Shown here: one piece after another, positions 1-5,034 of the stretch
Layout of the letters: every line of letters begins with the position of its first letter
Position numbering within the stretch: position 1 is the first letter of the stretch
Assembly (NCBI GenBank): GCA_021784495.1
Contig: JAJXSQ010000125.1
Location: 1 to 6,786, forward strand
From: Myxococcales bacterium
GTDB lineage: Bacteria > Myxococcota > Myxococcia > Myxococcales > Anaeromyxobacteraceae
DNA length: 6,786 bases
Direction: 5' to 3'
Made by a program: the position numbers and the translations under genes
The notes under the pieces: generated by a model
What the model was told of the DNA's origin: nothing
The model's database searches: none
What the model saw: only the letters and a program-made list of their open reading frames with translations

Positions 1-45
1 GCGGCGGCCCCCGAGGGCGGCGGCGCCGACCCCGCGGGCGACGGC

Positions 46-477
46 TCAGCGCCGCCCCGCCGGCCCGGCCCCCGCCGGCGGATCGGCGAGCGGATCCTCG
101 CCGGAGGACCAGGAGGGGAGGACGCGATCGGAGAGCTGGAAGTGCTCGCCGTCGTGCTCCGTGTAGACGACGTAGATCGCCTCCCGCGCCAGGTCGAAGC
201 TCCGCGCCGCCTCGTCGATGGTGGCGAGCGCGAGCCGCCGCTTCTGGTCGCGGGTGCGGCCGAGGCGGATGTCGGCGTTCACGAACATCGTCCTCCCGCC
301 GCTCGCCTGCGCCCGCCCGAAGAGGAGGTCGTCCGGCCCGAAGCAGCGCAGGGTGACGGCGACGTGGTCGGTGCCGGTGTCCATCACCTCCGCGAAGTGG
401 CGGACGACGGCCTGCGCGAACCGCCGCTTCGCCTCGGTCGGCGGGGTGAAGTTCATCTCGAATTGCAGGTGGGGCAT
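46..477 (-). CDS. Tautomerase-superfamily protein (cis-CaaD-like)
   Basis: This 143-residue protein begins Met-Pro-His. In the tautomerase superfamily the Met is removed and the exposed Pro1 is the catalytic base, so the start at 477 is chosen over upstream in-frame codons, which encode arginine-rich non-protein sequence. A GGAGGAG ribosome site (481-487, minus) lies just ahead. Numbered from Pro1, Arg70 and Arg73 fall in a GRTMFVNADIRLGR stretch that lines up without gaps with my recollection of cis-3-chloroacrylic acid dehalogenase (GDTIFVHGLHREGR), where both arginines bind the substrate carboxylate. The length of about 140 also fits that long, single-chain (two beta-alpha-beta) branch rather than the short 4-oxalocrotonate tautomerases. 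The dehalogenase Glu114 position appears to be Leu and His28 is not matched, so dehalogenation is unlikely. Keto-enol tautomerisation or an unknown reaction is more probable. The Pro/Ala/Gly tail after about residue 128 looks disordered. It is transcribed away from the VOC gene. The family is confident; the substrate is unknown. Confidence 0.85.
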   Translation of the reverse strand: MPHLQFEMNFTPPTEAKRRFAQAVVRHFAEVMDTGTDHVAVTLRCFGPDDLLFGRAQASGGRTMFVNADIRLGRTRDQKRRLALATIDEAARSFDLAREAIYVVYTEHDGEHFQLSDRVLPSWSSGEDPLADPPAGAGPAGRR

Positions 478-480
478 CGG

Positions 481-487
481 CTCCTCC
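481..487 (-). promoter_or_regulatory. Ribosome binding site of the tautomerase gene
   Basis: On the minus strand this reads GGAGGAG and ends three bases before the ATG at 477. The GGAGG core is five bases away. It supports the short start that places Pro directly after Met. Confidence 0.7.
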
Positions 488-534
488 GGTGAGCGATCCT
501 TGCCCGGTCCGCGCCGCCAGGTCGACCACCCGCT

Positions 535-547
535 CGGAGGTCCTCCG
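535..547. repeat. Short perfect palindrome between divergent genes
   Basis: The sequence CGGAGGTCCTCCG has two 6-base arms around a central T. It lies between the divergent tautomerase and VOC genes, 58 bases from the first and 91 from the second. It could be a dimeric-regulator operator or only a chance palindrome in GC-rich DNA. No convincing promoter hexamers flank it. Confidence 0.3.
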
Positions 548-626
548 CCGCTTGAGCCCTCGACGAGCCGCGCGCGCCTCGCGCCGGACCGACATGATCG
601 GCGCCCCGGGCGCTCCGCCCGCTGCC

Positions 627-632
627 GAGGAG
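627..632 (+). promoter_or_regulatory. Ribosome binding site of the VOC gene
   Basis: GAGGAG lies five bases before the ATG at 638. The frame stays open upstream to 218, but that stretch is antisense to the tautomerase gene and arginine/serine-rich. This site and the family-typical N-terminus together fix the start at 638. Confidence 0.7.
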
Positions 633-637
633 CCGAC

Positions 638-1183
638 ATGGCCCAGATCCAGCCGATCCCGAAGGACCTGCACACCGTCACCCCGAACCTGGTGCTGAAG
701 GACTGCGCCCGGGCGATCGAGTTCTACCGGCGCGCCTTCGGCGCCGAGGAGGTGATGCGCATGCCGACGCCGGACGGCCGCCACATCTGGCACGCCGAGC
801 TCCGGATCGGCGACTCGATCCTCTACCTCGCCGACGAGCTGCCCGACGGGCCGCTGCGCGCGCCGACCCAGGCCGCGCCGGCGCCGGTCTCGATCCAGCT
901 CTACGTGAAGGACTGCGACGCCCTCTTCGGCCGGGCGGTCAAGGCCGGCGCGATCCAGGTGTCGGCGCCCCAGGACACCTTCTGGGGCGATCGCATGGGG
1001 GCCGTCGCCGATCCCTTCGGCTACCGCTGGTCGGTCGCCACCCACGTCCGCGACGTCTCCGCGCGCGACATGGAGCGGGCGGTCGACGAGCTCCGCCGCC
1101 ACGCCGGCGGGAAGACCGACGTCGCCGCCCAGGGCGCCTGGCGGGCGGCCGAGGACGAGGAGTCGGAGTCGATGCACCGCTGA
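638..1183 (+). CDS. VOC / glyoxalase-fold protein, PhnB-like
   Basis: A 181-residue cytoplasmic protein of the vicinal oxygen chelate superfamily, in the PhnB-like group (historically annotated as 3-demethylubiquinone methyltransferase-like). The first beta-alpha-beta module covers about residues 12-67: HTVTPNLVLKD, then ARAIEFYRRAFGAEEVMRM, WHAELRIGDS and LYLADE. The second covers about 84-136: VSIQLYVKDCDALF, AVKAGA, then GDRMGAVADPFGYRWSVATH. The phrase DPFG.RWS..TH ending module two is very typical of this group. His52 of the WHAEL strand is a plausible metal ligand. Residues 142-181 form a charged, probably helical or disordered tail beyond the usual domain. VOC proteins include dioxygenases, isomerases and antibiotic-binding proteins; PhnB-like members mostly have no known substrate, so only the fold is assigned. 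The gene is divergent from the tautomerase and ends before a series of hairpins, so it is probably transcribed alone. Confidence 0.9.
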   Translation: MAQIQPIPKDLHTVTPNLVLKDCARAIEFYRRAFGAEEVMRMPTPDGRHIWHAELRIGDSILYLADELPDGPLRAPTQAAPAPVSIQLYVKDCDALFGRAVKAGAIQVSAPQDTFWGDRMGAVADPFGYRWSVATHVRDVSARDMERAVDELRRHAGGKTDVAAQGAWRAAEDEESESMHR

Positions 1184-1201
1184 TCGCCGCTCCCGGCGAT
1201 C
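1182..1201 (+). terminator. Hairpin overlapping the VOC stop codon, possible terminator
   Basis: Perfect 8-base arms GATCGCCG (1182-1189) and CGGCGATC (1194-1201) enclose a 4-base loop. The stem begins inside the stop codon. No T-rich tract follows, so it is not a classical intrinsic terminator. It could still cause pausing or end transcription together with the stems that follow. Confidence 0.45.
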
Positions 1202-1287
1202 GCCCGCCGGGGCGGGCCCGGACCGCGCTGGCCGCGGCGGTCCCTCCCCGGCGGCGCTCCTCCCCGGGCGGCCTCGCTCCGCCCGGG
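1202..1287. repeat. Three further back-to-back inverted repeats
   Basis: Directly after the first hairpin come three more perfect inverted repeats. The first is GCCCGCC/GGCGGGC (1202-1208 with 1211-1217; because the gap is only two bases, six pairs are realistic). The second is GGACCGC/GCGGTCC (1220-1226 with 1237-1243), with a competing inner pairing CCGCG/CGCGG (1223-1227 with 1233-1237). The third is CCCGGGCGG/CCGCCCGGG (1263-1271 with 1279-1287), nine pairs with a seven-base loop. The last ends 22 bases before the TTGACA hexamer of the transporter operon. The series insulates that operon from the VOC gene. GC richness makes short repeats common, but the nine- and eight-pair stems stand out. 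Confidence 0.5.
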
Positions 1288-1309
1288 CCCGTCCCGGCCG
1301 CACCCCGCC

Positions 1310-1338
1310 TTGACAGGCCGCGCCCGGACCGCATACGA
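1310..1338 (+). promoter_or_regulatory. Candidate sigma-70-type promoter of the nickel/cobalt transporter operon
   Basis: A perfect TTGACA (1310-1315) stands out in GC-rich surroundings. At 16 to 18 bases distance is the one A/T-containing patch, GCATACGAGT (1331-1340), which offers CATACG as a weak -10 element. Transcription would begin near 1345, leaving about 43 untranslated bases before the ATG at 1388. The -35 is convincing by eye; the -10 matches only part of the consensus. Confidence 0.5.
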
Positions 1339-1344
1339 GTTTCG

Positions 1345-1356
1345 GTAGCGTGCTAC
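1345..1356. promoter_or_regulatory. Inverted repeat at the predicted transcription start, possible operator
   Basis: GTAGC-GT-GCTAC is a perfect 12-base inverted repeat centred about 15 bases after the candidate -10 element. A repressor bound here would block the transporter promoter. It does not match the NikR consensus half-sites I know (GTATGA/TCATAC). It may instead be a small mRNA hairpin. Confidence 0.3.
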
Positions 1357-1387
1357 GGGCCCTCCCGCCCCCGCCGCCCGGTCCTCC

Positions 1388-2428
1388 ATGCACATGTCCG
1401 ACGCCTTCCTCTCCCCCGCCGTCGGCGGCGCCATGCTGGCCGCGAGCGGCGGCGTCGCGAGCGTCGCCGCGCGGCGGCTCCGGCGGCGGCCGGACGAGGG
1501 GCGGGTCGCGCTCATGGGCGTGCTCGGGGCCTTCGTCTTCGCCGCCCAGATGGTGAACTTCGCCATCCCCGGCACCGGCTCGAGCGGCCACCTCGCCGGC
1601 GGGCTCCTCCTCGCGATCCTCCTCGGCCCCCACGCCGCCTTCCTCACCATGGCCTCGGTCCTGGCGGTCCAGGCGTTCGTCTTCGCCGACGGCGGGCTCC
1701 TGGCGCTCGGCTGCAACCTGTTCAACATGGGCTTCTGCGCCTGCTACGTCGCCTACCCGCTCGCCTGCCGGCCGCTCGTCGGCCGCGAGGCCTCGGCGCG
1801 CCGGCTCGCCCTGGGCGCCGTCGCCGGGAGCGTCCTCGCCCTGCAGCTCGGCGCCCTGGGCGTGGTGGTGGAGACCGCGCTCTCCGGCGCCTCGGCCCTC
1901 CCGCTCCGCTCCTTCGCGCTGCTGCTCCTCCCCGTCCACCTGGCCATCGGGATCGCCGAGGGGCTGGTCACCGGGGCGGTGGTCCTCTTCCTGCGGCGGA
2001 CCCGCCCCGAGCTGCTCGCCGGCGGCGCCCCGGCCGCGCCCGGCCGCCGGTCGCTCCGCCCCGTCCTCGTCGGCGCCGCGCTCGCCGCCGCGCTCGTCGG
2101 CGGGGTCGTCTCCTGGTTCGCCTCGGCGCGGCCCGACGGGCTCGAGTGGTCGCTGGCGCGGGTCGGGGCGGCGCCGCCGGCGGTCGACCGGCTCCACCGG
2201 CTCCTCGAGGGGCTCCAGGCCGCCACCGCGCTCCTCCCCGGCTACGCCTTCCGCGGCGACGCGGCGCCGGCGGGCGCCGCCCCCTGGCCGGCCCCGAGCG
2301 CCGGCACGACCGCCTCCGGGATCGCCGGGGCGCTCCTCACCCTCGGCCTCGCCGTCGCCGTCGGCGCCGCGCTCCGCCTGGCGCGCCGCGCCGACCGCTC
2401 CCCCCGGACGCCGGCGGGGCCGCCGTGA
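1388..2428 (+). CDS. ECF nickel/cobalt transporter substrate-binding protein, CbiM/NikM fused to a PDGLE (NikN) domain
   Basis: This 346-residue integral membrane protein is the metal-capturing S component of a group I ECF importer. It starts MHMSDAFLSPAVGG, the usual start of the family. In NikM structures the N-terminal amine, His2 and a His near position 67 hold the metal ion; here His2 and His68 (in GTGSSGHLAGG) are present, with another conserved His82 in GPHAAF. The N-terminal region, about residues 1-205, has several hydrophobic segments and the family stretch FADGGLLALGCNLFNMGF. A second part follows: a membrane segment at about 222-245, PDGLEWS at 249-255, a short extracytoplasmic region, and a last membrane helix at about 310-333. 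This is the PDGLE/NikN-like module, a separate gene in many systems. The start is fixed by homology, since an N-terminal extension would destroy the metal site; no Shine-Dalgarno is visible (CCTCC precedes the ATG). The PDGLE fusion leans towards nickel, but cobalt cannot be excluded. Confidence 0.92.
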   Translation: MHMSDAFLSPAVGGAMLAASGGVASVAARRLRRRPDEGRVALMGVLGAFVFAAQMVNFAIPGTGSSGHLAGGLLLAILLGPHAAFLTMASVLAVQAFVFADGGLLALGCNLFNMGFCACYVAYPLACRPLVGREASARRLALGAVAGSVLALQLGALGVVVETALSGASALPLRSFALLLLPVHLAIGIAEGLVTGAVVLFLRRTRPELLAGGAPAAPGRRSLRPVLVGAALAAALVGGVVSWFASARPDGLEWSLARVGAAPPAVDRLHRLLEGLQAATALLPGYAFRGDAAPAGAAPWPAPSAGTTASGIAGALLTLGLAVAVGAALRLARRADRSPRTPAGPP

Positions 2429-2455
2429 GCGCGGCTCCGGGAGGGCGCTGATCCG

Positions 2456-3268
2456 ATGGCAGGCCTCGAGTCGGCCCTCGCCCACCTGGGGAGCATCGAG
2501 GCCCTCGCCGCCCGGGCGACGCCGGTCCACCGGCTCGACCCGCGGGCCAAGCTGCTCACCACCGGCGCCTTCCTGGCGACCGTCGTCTCCTTCGGACCCC
2601 GGCAGGTGATCCCGCTGCTGCCGCTCGCCCTCTACCCGGTCGCCCTGGGCGCGCTCGGCGACGTCCCCGCCCGGCCGGTCCTCGCCCGGCTGGCGCTCGC
2701 CTCCCCCTTCGTGCTCCTGGTCGCGATCTGGAACCCGCTCCTCGATCGGGCCCCGGCGCTCGCCATCGGCGGGCTGGTCGTCAGCGGCGGCTGGCTCTCC
2801 TTCGCCTCGATCCTCCTCCGGTTCTGCCTGACCCTGGGCGCGGCGCTGGTCCTCGTCGCCGTCACCGGCTTCGACGCCACCTGCGCCGCCCTCGGCCGGC
2901 TGGGCGCGCCGCGGATCCTCGTCGAGCAGCTCCTCCTCCTCCACCGCTACCTCTTCGTCCTGGTGGACGAGGCGGCGCGGCTCCTCCGCGCCCACGCGCT
3001 CCGGGCGCCGGAGGCGCGCCGGCCCGGGCTCCGCGTGGCCGGCTCGATGCTCGGCCAGCTCCTCCTGCGGACGCTGGCGCGCGCGCAGCGGATCCACCGG
3101 GCGATGCTCTGCCGCGGCTTCGACGGCGTCCTGCGGCGGCGCGGGGCCCTCCGGCTCCGGGCCGTCGACCTGGCCTTCACCGGCGGCTGGTGCGCCTTCT
3201 TCGCGCTGGCGCGCGCCGTCGACCTCCCCCGCCTCCTCGGCGGCCTCGCGCTGGGGGCAGGCCGGTGA
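2456..3268 (+). CDS. ECF transporter transmembrane coupling protein, CbiQ/NikQ type
   Basis: A 270-residue membrane T component that links the metal-binding protein to the ATPase. The N-terminus carries HRLDPRAKLL (25-34), standard for CbiQ. Hydrophobic segments follow at roughly 35-70, 75-92, 98-108, 112-140 and 235-265. The cytoplasmic coupling region holds the two arginine-containing motifs of the family: around DEAARLLRAHALRA (171-184), and around RAMLCRGFDG (215-224), whose A-M-x-x-R-G-F core fits the second signature that contacts the ATPase groove. The gene lies 27 bases after the fused M/N gene, with GGGAGGG (2439-2445) as a ribosome site ten bases from the ATG. Its stop overlaps the ATPase start by four bases, so translation is probably coupled. 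Length agrees with the usual 225-270 residues. Confidence 0.92.
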   Translation: MAGLESALAHLGSIEALAARATPVHRLDPRAKLLTTGAFLATVVSFGPRQVIPLLPLALYPVALGALGDVPARPVLARLALASPFVLLVAIWNPLLDRAPALAIGGLVVSGGWLSFASILLRFCLTLGAALVLVAVTGFDATCAALGRLGAPRILVEQLLLLHRYLFVLVDEAARLLRAHALRAPEARRPGLRVAGSMLGQLLLRTLARAQRIHRAMLCRGFDGVLRRRGALRLRAVDLAFTGGWCAFFALARAVDLPRLLGGLALGAGR

Positions 3269-4023
3269 GCCACCACCTGGTCTCGGCCGCGGACCTCCGG
3301 TTCGCCTACCCCGACGGCACCGAGGCGCTCCGCGGGGTGAGCTTCGTCATCCACCACGGCGAGTCGGTCGGGCTGGTCGGCGCCAACGGGGCCGGCAAGT
3401 CGACGCTCCTCCTCCACCTCGCCGGCGCGCTGCTCCCGACCTCCGGCCAGGTGCGCGTCGGGGACTGGCCGGTGACCGCCTCGACCCTCCCCCAGATCCG
3501 GCGGAGCCTCGGGCTCGTCTTCCAGGACGCCGACGACCAGCTCTTCATGCCGACCGTGGGCGACGACGTCGCCTTCGGCCCCCTCAACCTGGGGCTCCCC
3601 CCCGCCGAGGTGGACCGCTGCGTGGCGGCGGCGCTCGAGCGGGTCGGCGCCGCCCACCTGCGCGACCGCCCCTCCCACCGGCTCTCCGGCGGCGAGAAGC
3701 GGCTCGCGGCGATCGCCGCGGTCCTCTCCAGCTCGCCGGACATCCTGGTGATGGACGAGCCGAGCGCGAACCTCGACCCGGCGGCGCGCCGCCGGATCCT
3801 CTCCCTGCTCCGCTCCTTCGAGCACACCAAGATCGTCGCCAGCCACGACCTCGACCTGGTGCTCGACGTCTGCGCCCGGACGATCGTCCTCCACGAGGGG
3901 CGGGTGGCGGCCGACGGCCCGTCGGCGGAGATCCTCGCCGACGCCCGGCTCCTCGAGCCGGTGCGGCTCGAGCCGCCGCTCCGGCTCCAGGCCTGCCCGC
4001 GCTGCGGCGGCGCGGCCCGCTGA
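3265..4023 (+). CDS. ECF transporter ATPase, CbiO/NikO type
   Basis: A 252-residue cytoplasmic ATP-binding subunit that powers nickel/cobalt uptake. All ABC motifs are intact: Walker A GANGAGKST (39-47), Q-loop Gln87 within FQDADDQLFMPTV, signature LSGGEKR (140-146), Walker B ILVMDEP with Glu165, D-loop NLDP (169-172) and switch His194 (ASHDL). DADDQLF is characteristic of CbiO/EcfA ATPases. The start is GTG at 3265, which overlaps the CbiQ stop as GTGA; the family-typical LRFAYPDG.EALRGVSF begins soon after, and the arginine/proline-rich reading upstream is antisense-quality sequence. Only one ATPase gene is present, so a homodimer is expected. Unusual points are a CPRCGG tail (Cys244, Cys247) and two His pairs (3-4 and 30-31), which could bind metal. 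The gene ends the operon and faces the lipoprotein gene 25 bases away. Confidence 0.93.
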   Translation: MSHHLVSAADLRFAYPDGTEALRGVSFVIHHGESVGLVGANGAGKSTLLLHLAGALLPTSGQVRVGDWPVTASTLPQIRRSLGLVFQDADDQLFMPTVGDDVAFGPLNLGLPPAEVDRCVAAALERVGAAHLRDRPSHRLSGGEKRLAAIAAVLSSSPDILVMDEPSANLDPAARRRILSLLRSFEHTKIVASHDLDLVLDVCARTIVLHEGRVAADGPSAEILADARLLEPVRLEPPLRLQACPRCGGAAR

Positions 4024-4048
4024 CGGACCCGCCCCGCCCCGCCCCCGG

Positions 4049-4825
4049 CTACCGGGCCGGCGCCCCGGCGGAGAACTTCCGGAGGAGCGACGCGGCGCAG
4101 CTCCGGGACCGGTCGCGCGTCTGCCGGGCGTAGAGCGCCTGGCCGTCCTCCCGCAGCTTCTCCCGGCTGGCGGCGGCGATGGAGTCGGGCGGGTAGAGGG
4201 TGCTGCAGGTGTCGCGCCAGAGCACCCGGCCGCTCGCCGGATCGACGAGGCTCGCGCGGACGTCGAACCAGGGGACGTAGTCGTACCAGCAGCCGACCAG
4301 GCTCCAGCGGCTGGTCTCGAAGACCAGCACCGGGCTCCCCCCGAAGCGGCTCGACAGCGTGCCCCGTCCGGCGTCGGCGATCTTCACCGGCTCCGCCGCC
4401 ACGGGGAAGGGGCGCGCCGCGGCGTGGGCGGCGTCCGCGAACTCGGCGGCGGTCGCCTGCGCCGGGTCGACCGGGTAGGCCTGGCGCAGCTGCTGGGTCC
4501 AGTTCTCCTCGAAGTCCGACCAGATGTCGCCGCCCATCAGGACCGGGATCACCGCCGGGGCCGGCCCGTCGGCCGCGCCGAGCTCGGGGAGGCCGGGCGG
4601 CGTCTCGAGCGAGGAGCCGGAGTAGGTCCAGACGCGGACCCCCTCGTCGGTGGGGCAGTCGACCGTCGGTCCGGCCGAGGCGAGGAAGGCGGTCGGGATC
4701 TCGGGGCCCGCGGCCAGACGGGAGGCCTCGCCCGGGGCGAGCGCCACCGCGCCGGCGCAGCCGGCGAGGACCAGGGCGAACGCGGCGGGGACGACGGCTC
4801 GCCGCGCGGTGAACGTGTGCTCCAT
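4049..4825 (-). CDS. Uncharacterised lipoprotein
   Basis: A 258-residue protein with a short lipoprotein signal: basic residues (RR, 8-9), a hydrophobic stretch AVVPAAFALVLAGC, and an LAGC lipobox with Cys23 to be lipidated. The mature protein should be anchored to a membrane on the periplasmic side. It has four further cysteines (57, 179, 207, 243) that could form two disulfides. The middle reads as alternating strands and turns (PVLMGG, VLVFETSRWSL, DVRASLVDPASGRVLWRDTC). The C-terminus is a probable helix carrying L..DGQALYARQ and a final Cys before SLLRKF. This resembles a group of proteobacterial lipoproteins of unknown function that end in a VLW...C strand plus a Cys-containing helix; that is recollection, not a search. 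The start at 4825 is fixed by AAGGAG seven bases upstream and by the signal peptide. It is divergent from the 5-alpha-reductase gene and convergent with the transporter ATPase. No function can be named. Confidence 0.85.
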   Translation of the reverse strand: MEHTFTARRAVVPAAFALVLAGCAGAVALAPGEASRLAAGPEIPTAFLASAGPTVDCPTDEGVRVWTYSGSSLETPPGLPELGAADGPAPAVIPVLMGGDIWSDFEENWTQQLRQAYPVDPAQATAAEFADAAHAAARPFPVAAEPVKIADAGRGTLSSRFGGSPVLVFETSRWSLVGCWYDYVPWFDVRASLVDPASGRVLWRDTCSTLYPPDSIAAASREKLREDGQALYARQTRDRSRSCAASLLRKFSAGAPAR

Positions 4826-4832
4826 GGCTCGA

Positions 4833-4838
4833 CTCCTT
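4833..4838 (-). promoter_or_regulatory. Ribosome binding site of the lipoprotein gene
   Basis: AAGGAG on the minus strand, seven bases before the ATG at 4825. It is the best-placed Shine-Dalgarno in the window and selects this start over upstream in-frame codons. Confidence 0.8.
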
Positions 4839-4857
4839 CCGCCTCCGCGACGGGTCC

Positions 4858-4863
4858 CATATA
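4858..4863 (-). promoter_or_regulatory. Candidate -10 element of the lipoprotein gene
   Basis: On the minus strand this reads TATATG within GGGCTATATGGG, a rare A/T patch in very GC-rich DNA, 32 bases before the start codon. A transcript would begin near 4851, giving a leader of about 25 bases that holds the AAGGAG site. The -35 position at 17 bases (TGGCCG, 4881-4886) is only a half match. Confidence 0.45.
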
Positions 4864-4896
4864 GCCCGGCGACGTGCCGCCGGCCACGATCGCGGC

Positions 4897-4930
4897 GGGG
4901 GGCGGGCGCGGCCGGGGGGGGGCCCCGGGG
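4897..4930 (+). other. G-quadruplex-type tract in the divergent promoter gap
   Basis: The plus strand has guanine runs of 6, 3, 9 and 4 (4897-4902, 4904-4906, 4914-4922, 4927-4930) separated by 1, 7 and 4 bases, which satisfies the usual G3+N1-7 pattern. Another run of seven Gs lies at 4974-4980. It sits between the lipoprotein and 5-alpha-reductase promoters, so a folded quadruplex could affect either. The nine-G run is also prone to sequencing error. Confidence 0.5.
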
Positions 4931-5022
4931 TTGACCTGACGTGAAGAGACGGCCGCGCGGCGGGCCCGCGATCGGGGGGGTCACCGCCGGGTCGTCCCCG
5001 GGGCGCCGCCGGCCGGTTGCGC

Positions 5023-5028
5023 CATACT
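5023..5028 (+). promoter_or_regulatory. Candidate -10 element of the 5-alpha-reductase gene (leaderless arrangement)
   Basis: CATACT matches four of six positions of TATAAT and ends six bases before the ATG at 5035. Transcription starting at the usual distance would begin at or next to that ATG. No good -35 lies 16-18 bases upstream (the region is GC only). The alternative TTGACC at 4931 is far too distant. Confidence 0.35.
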
Positions 5029-5034
5029 GGGGAG

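Noticed and set aside
1..45. Partial gene at the left edge
   Set aside because: The frames are open but the composition is plain Gly/Ala/Pro low complexity with no recognisable motif.
218..637. Upstream in-frame extension of the VOC protein
   Set aside because: Most of it is antisense to the tautomerase gene, and a good ribosome site precedes the ATG at 638.
478..681. N-terminal extension of the tautomerase
   Set aside because: It would bury the catalytic proline that must follow the start Met, and it overlaps the VOC start region.
1184..1387. Cobalamin riboswitch upstream of the transporter operon
   Set aside because: No B12-box-like GCCACTG or long conserved aptamer pattern is visible. 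The hairpins lie upstream of the candidate promoter and so would not be in the transcript.
2947..3894. A 315-codon minus-strand open frame opposite the CbiQ and CbiO genes
   Set aside because: It has low-complexity Arg/Glu/Gly/Val composition and is antisense to two unmistakable transporter genes.
4044..4056. CCCGG-CTA-CCGGG as a bidirectional terminator between the convergent ATPase and lipoprotein genes
   Set aside because: Only five pairs, overlapping the lipoprotein stop codon, with no T tract on either side and competing pairings nearby.
5001..5020. Sigma-54 promoter ending in TTGC before the 5-alpha-reductase gene
   Set aside because: The required TGG element at the -24 position is absent (CCG instead).
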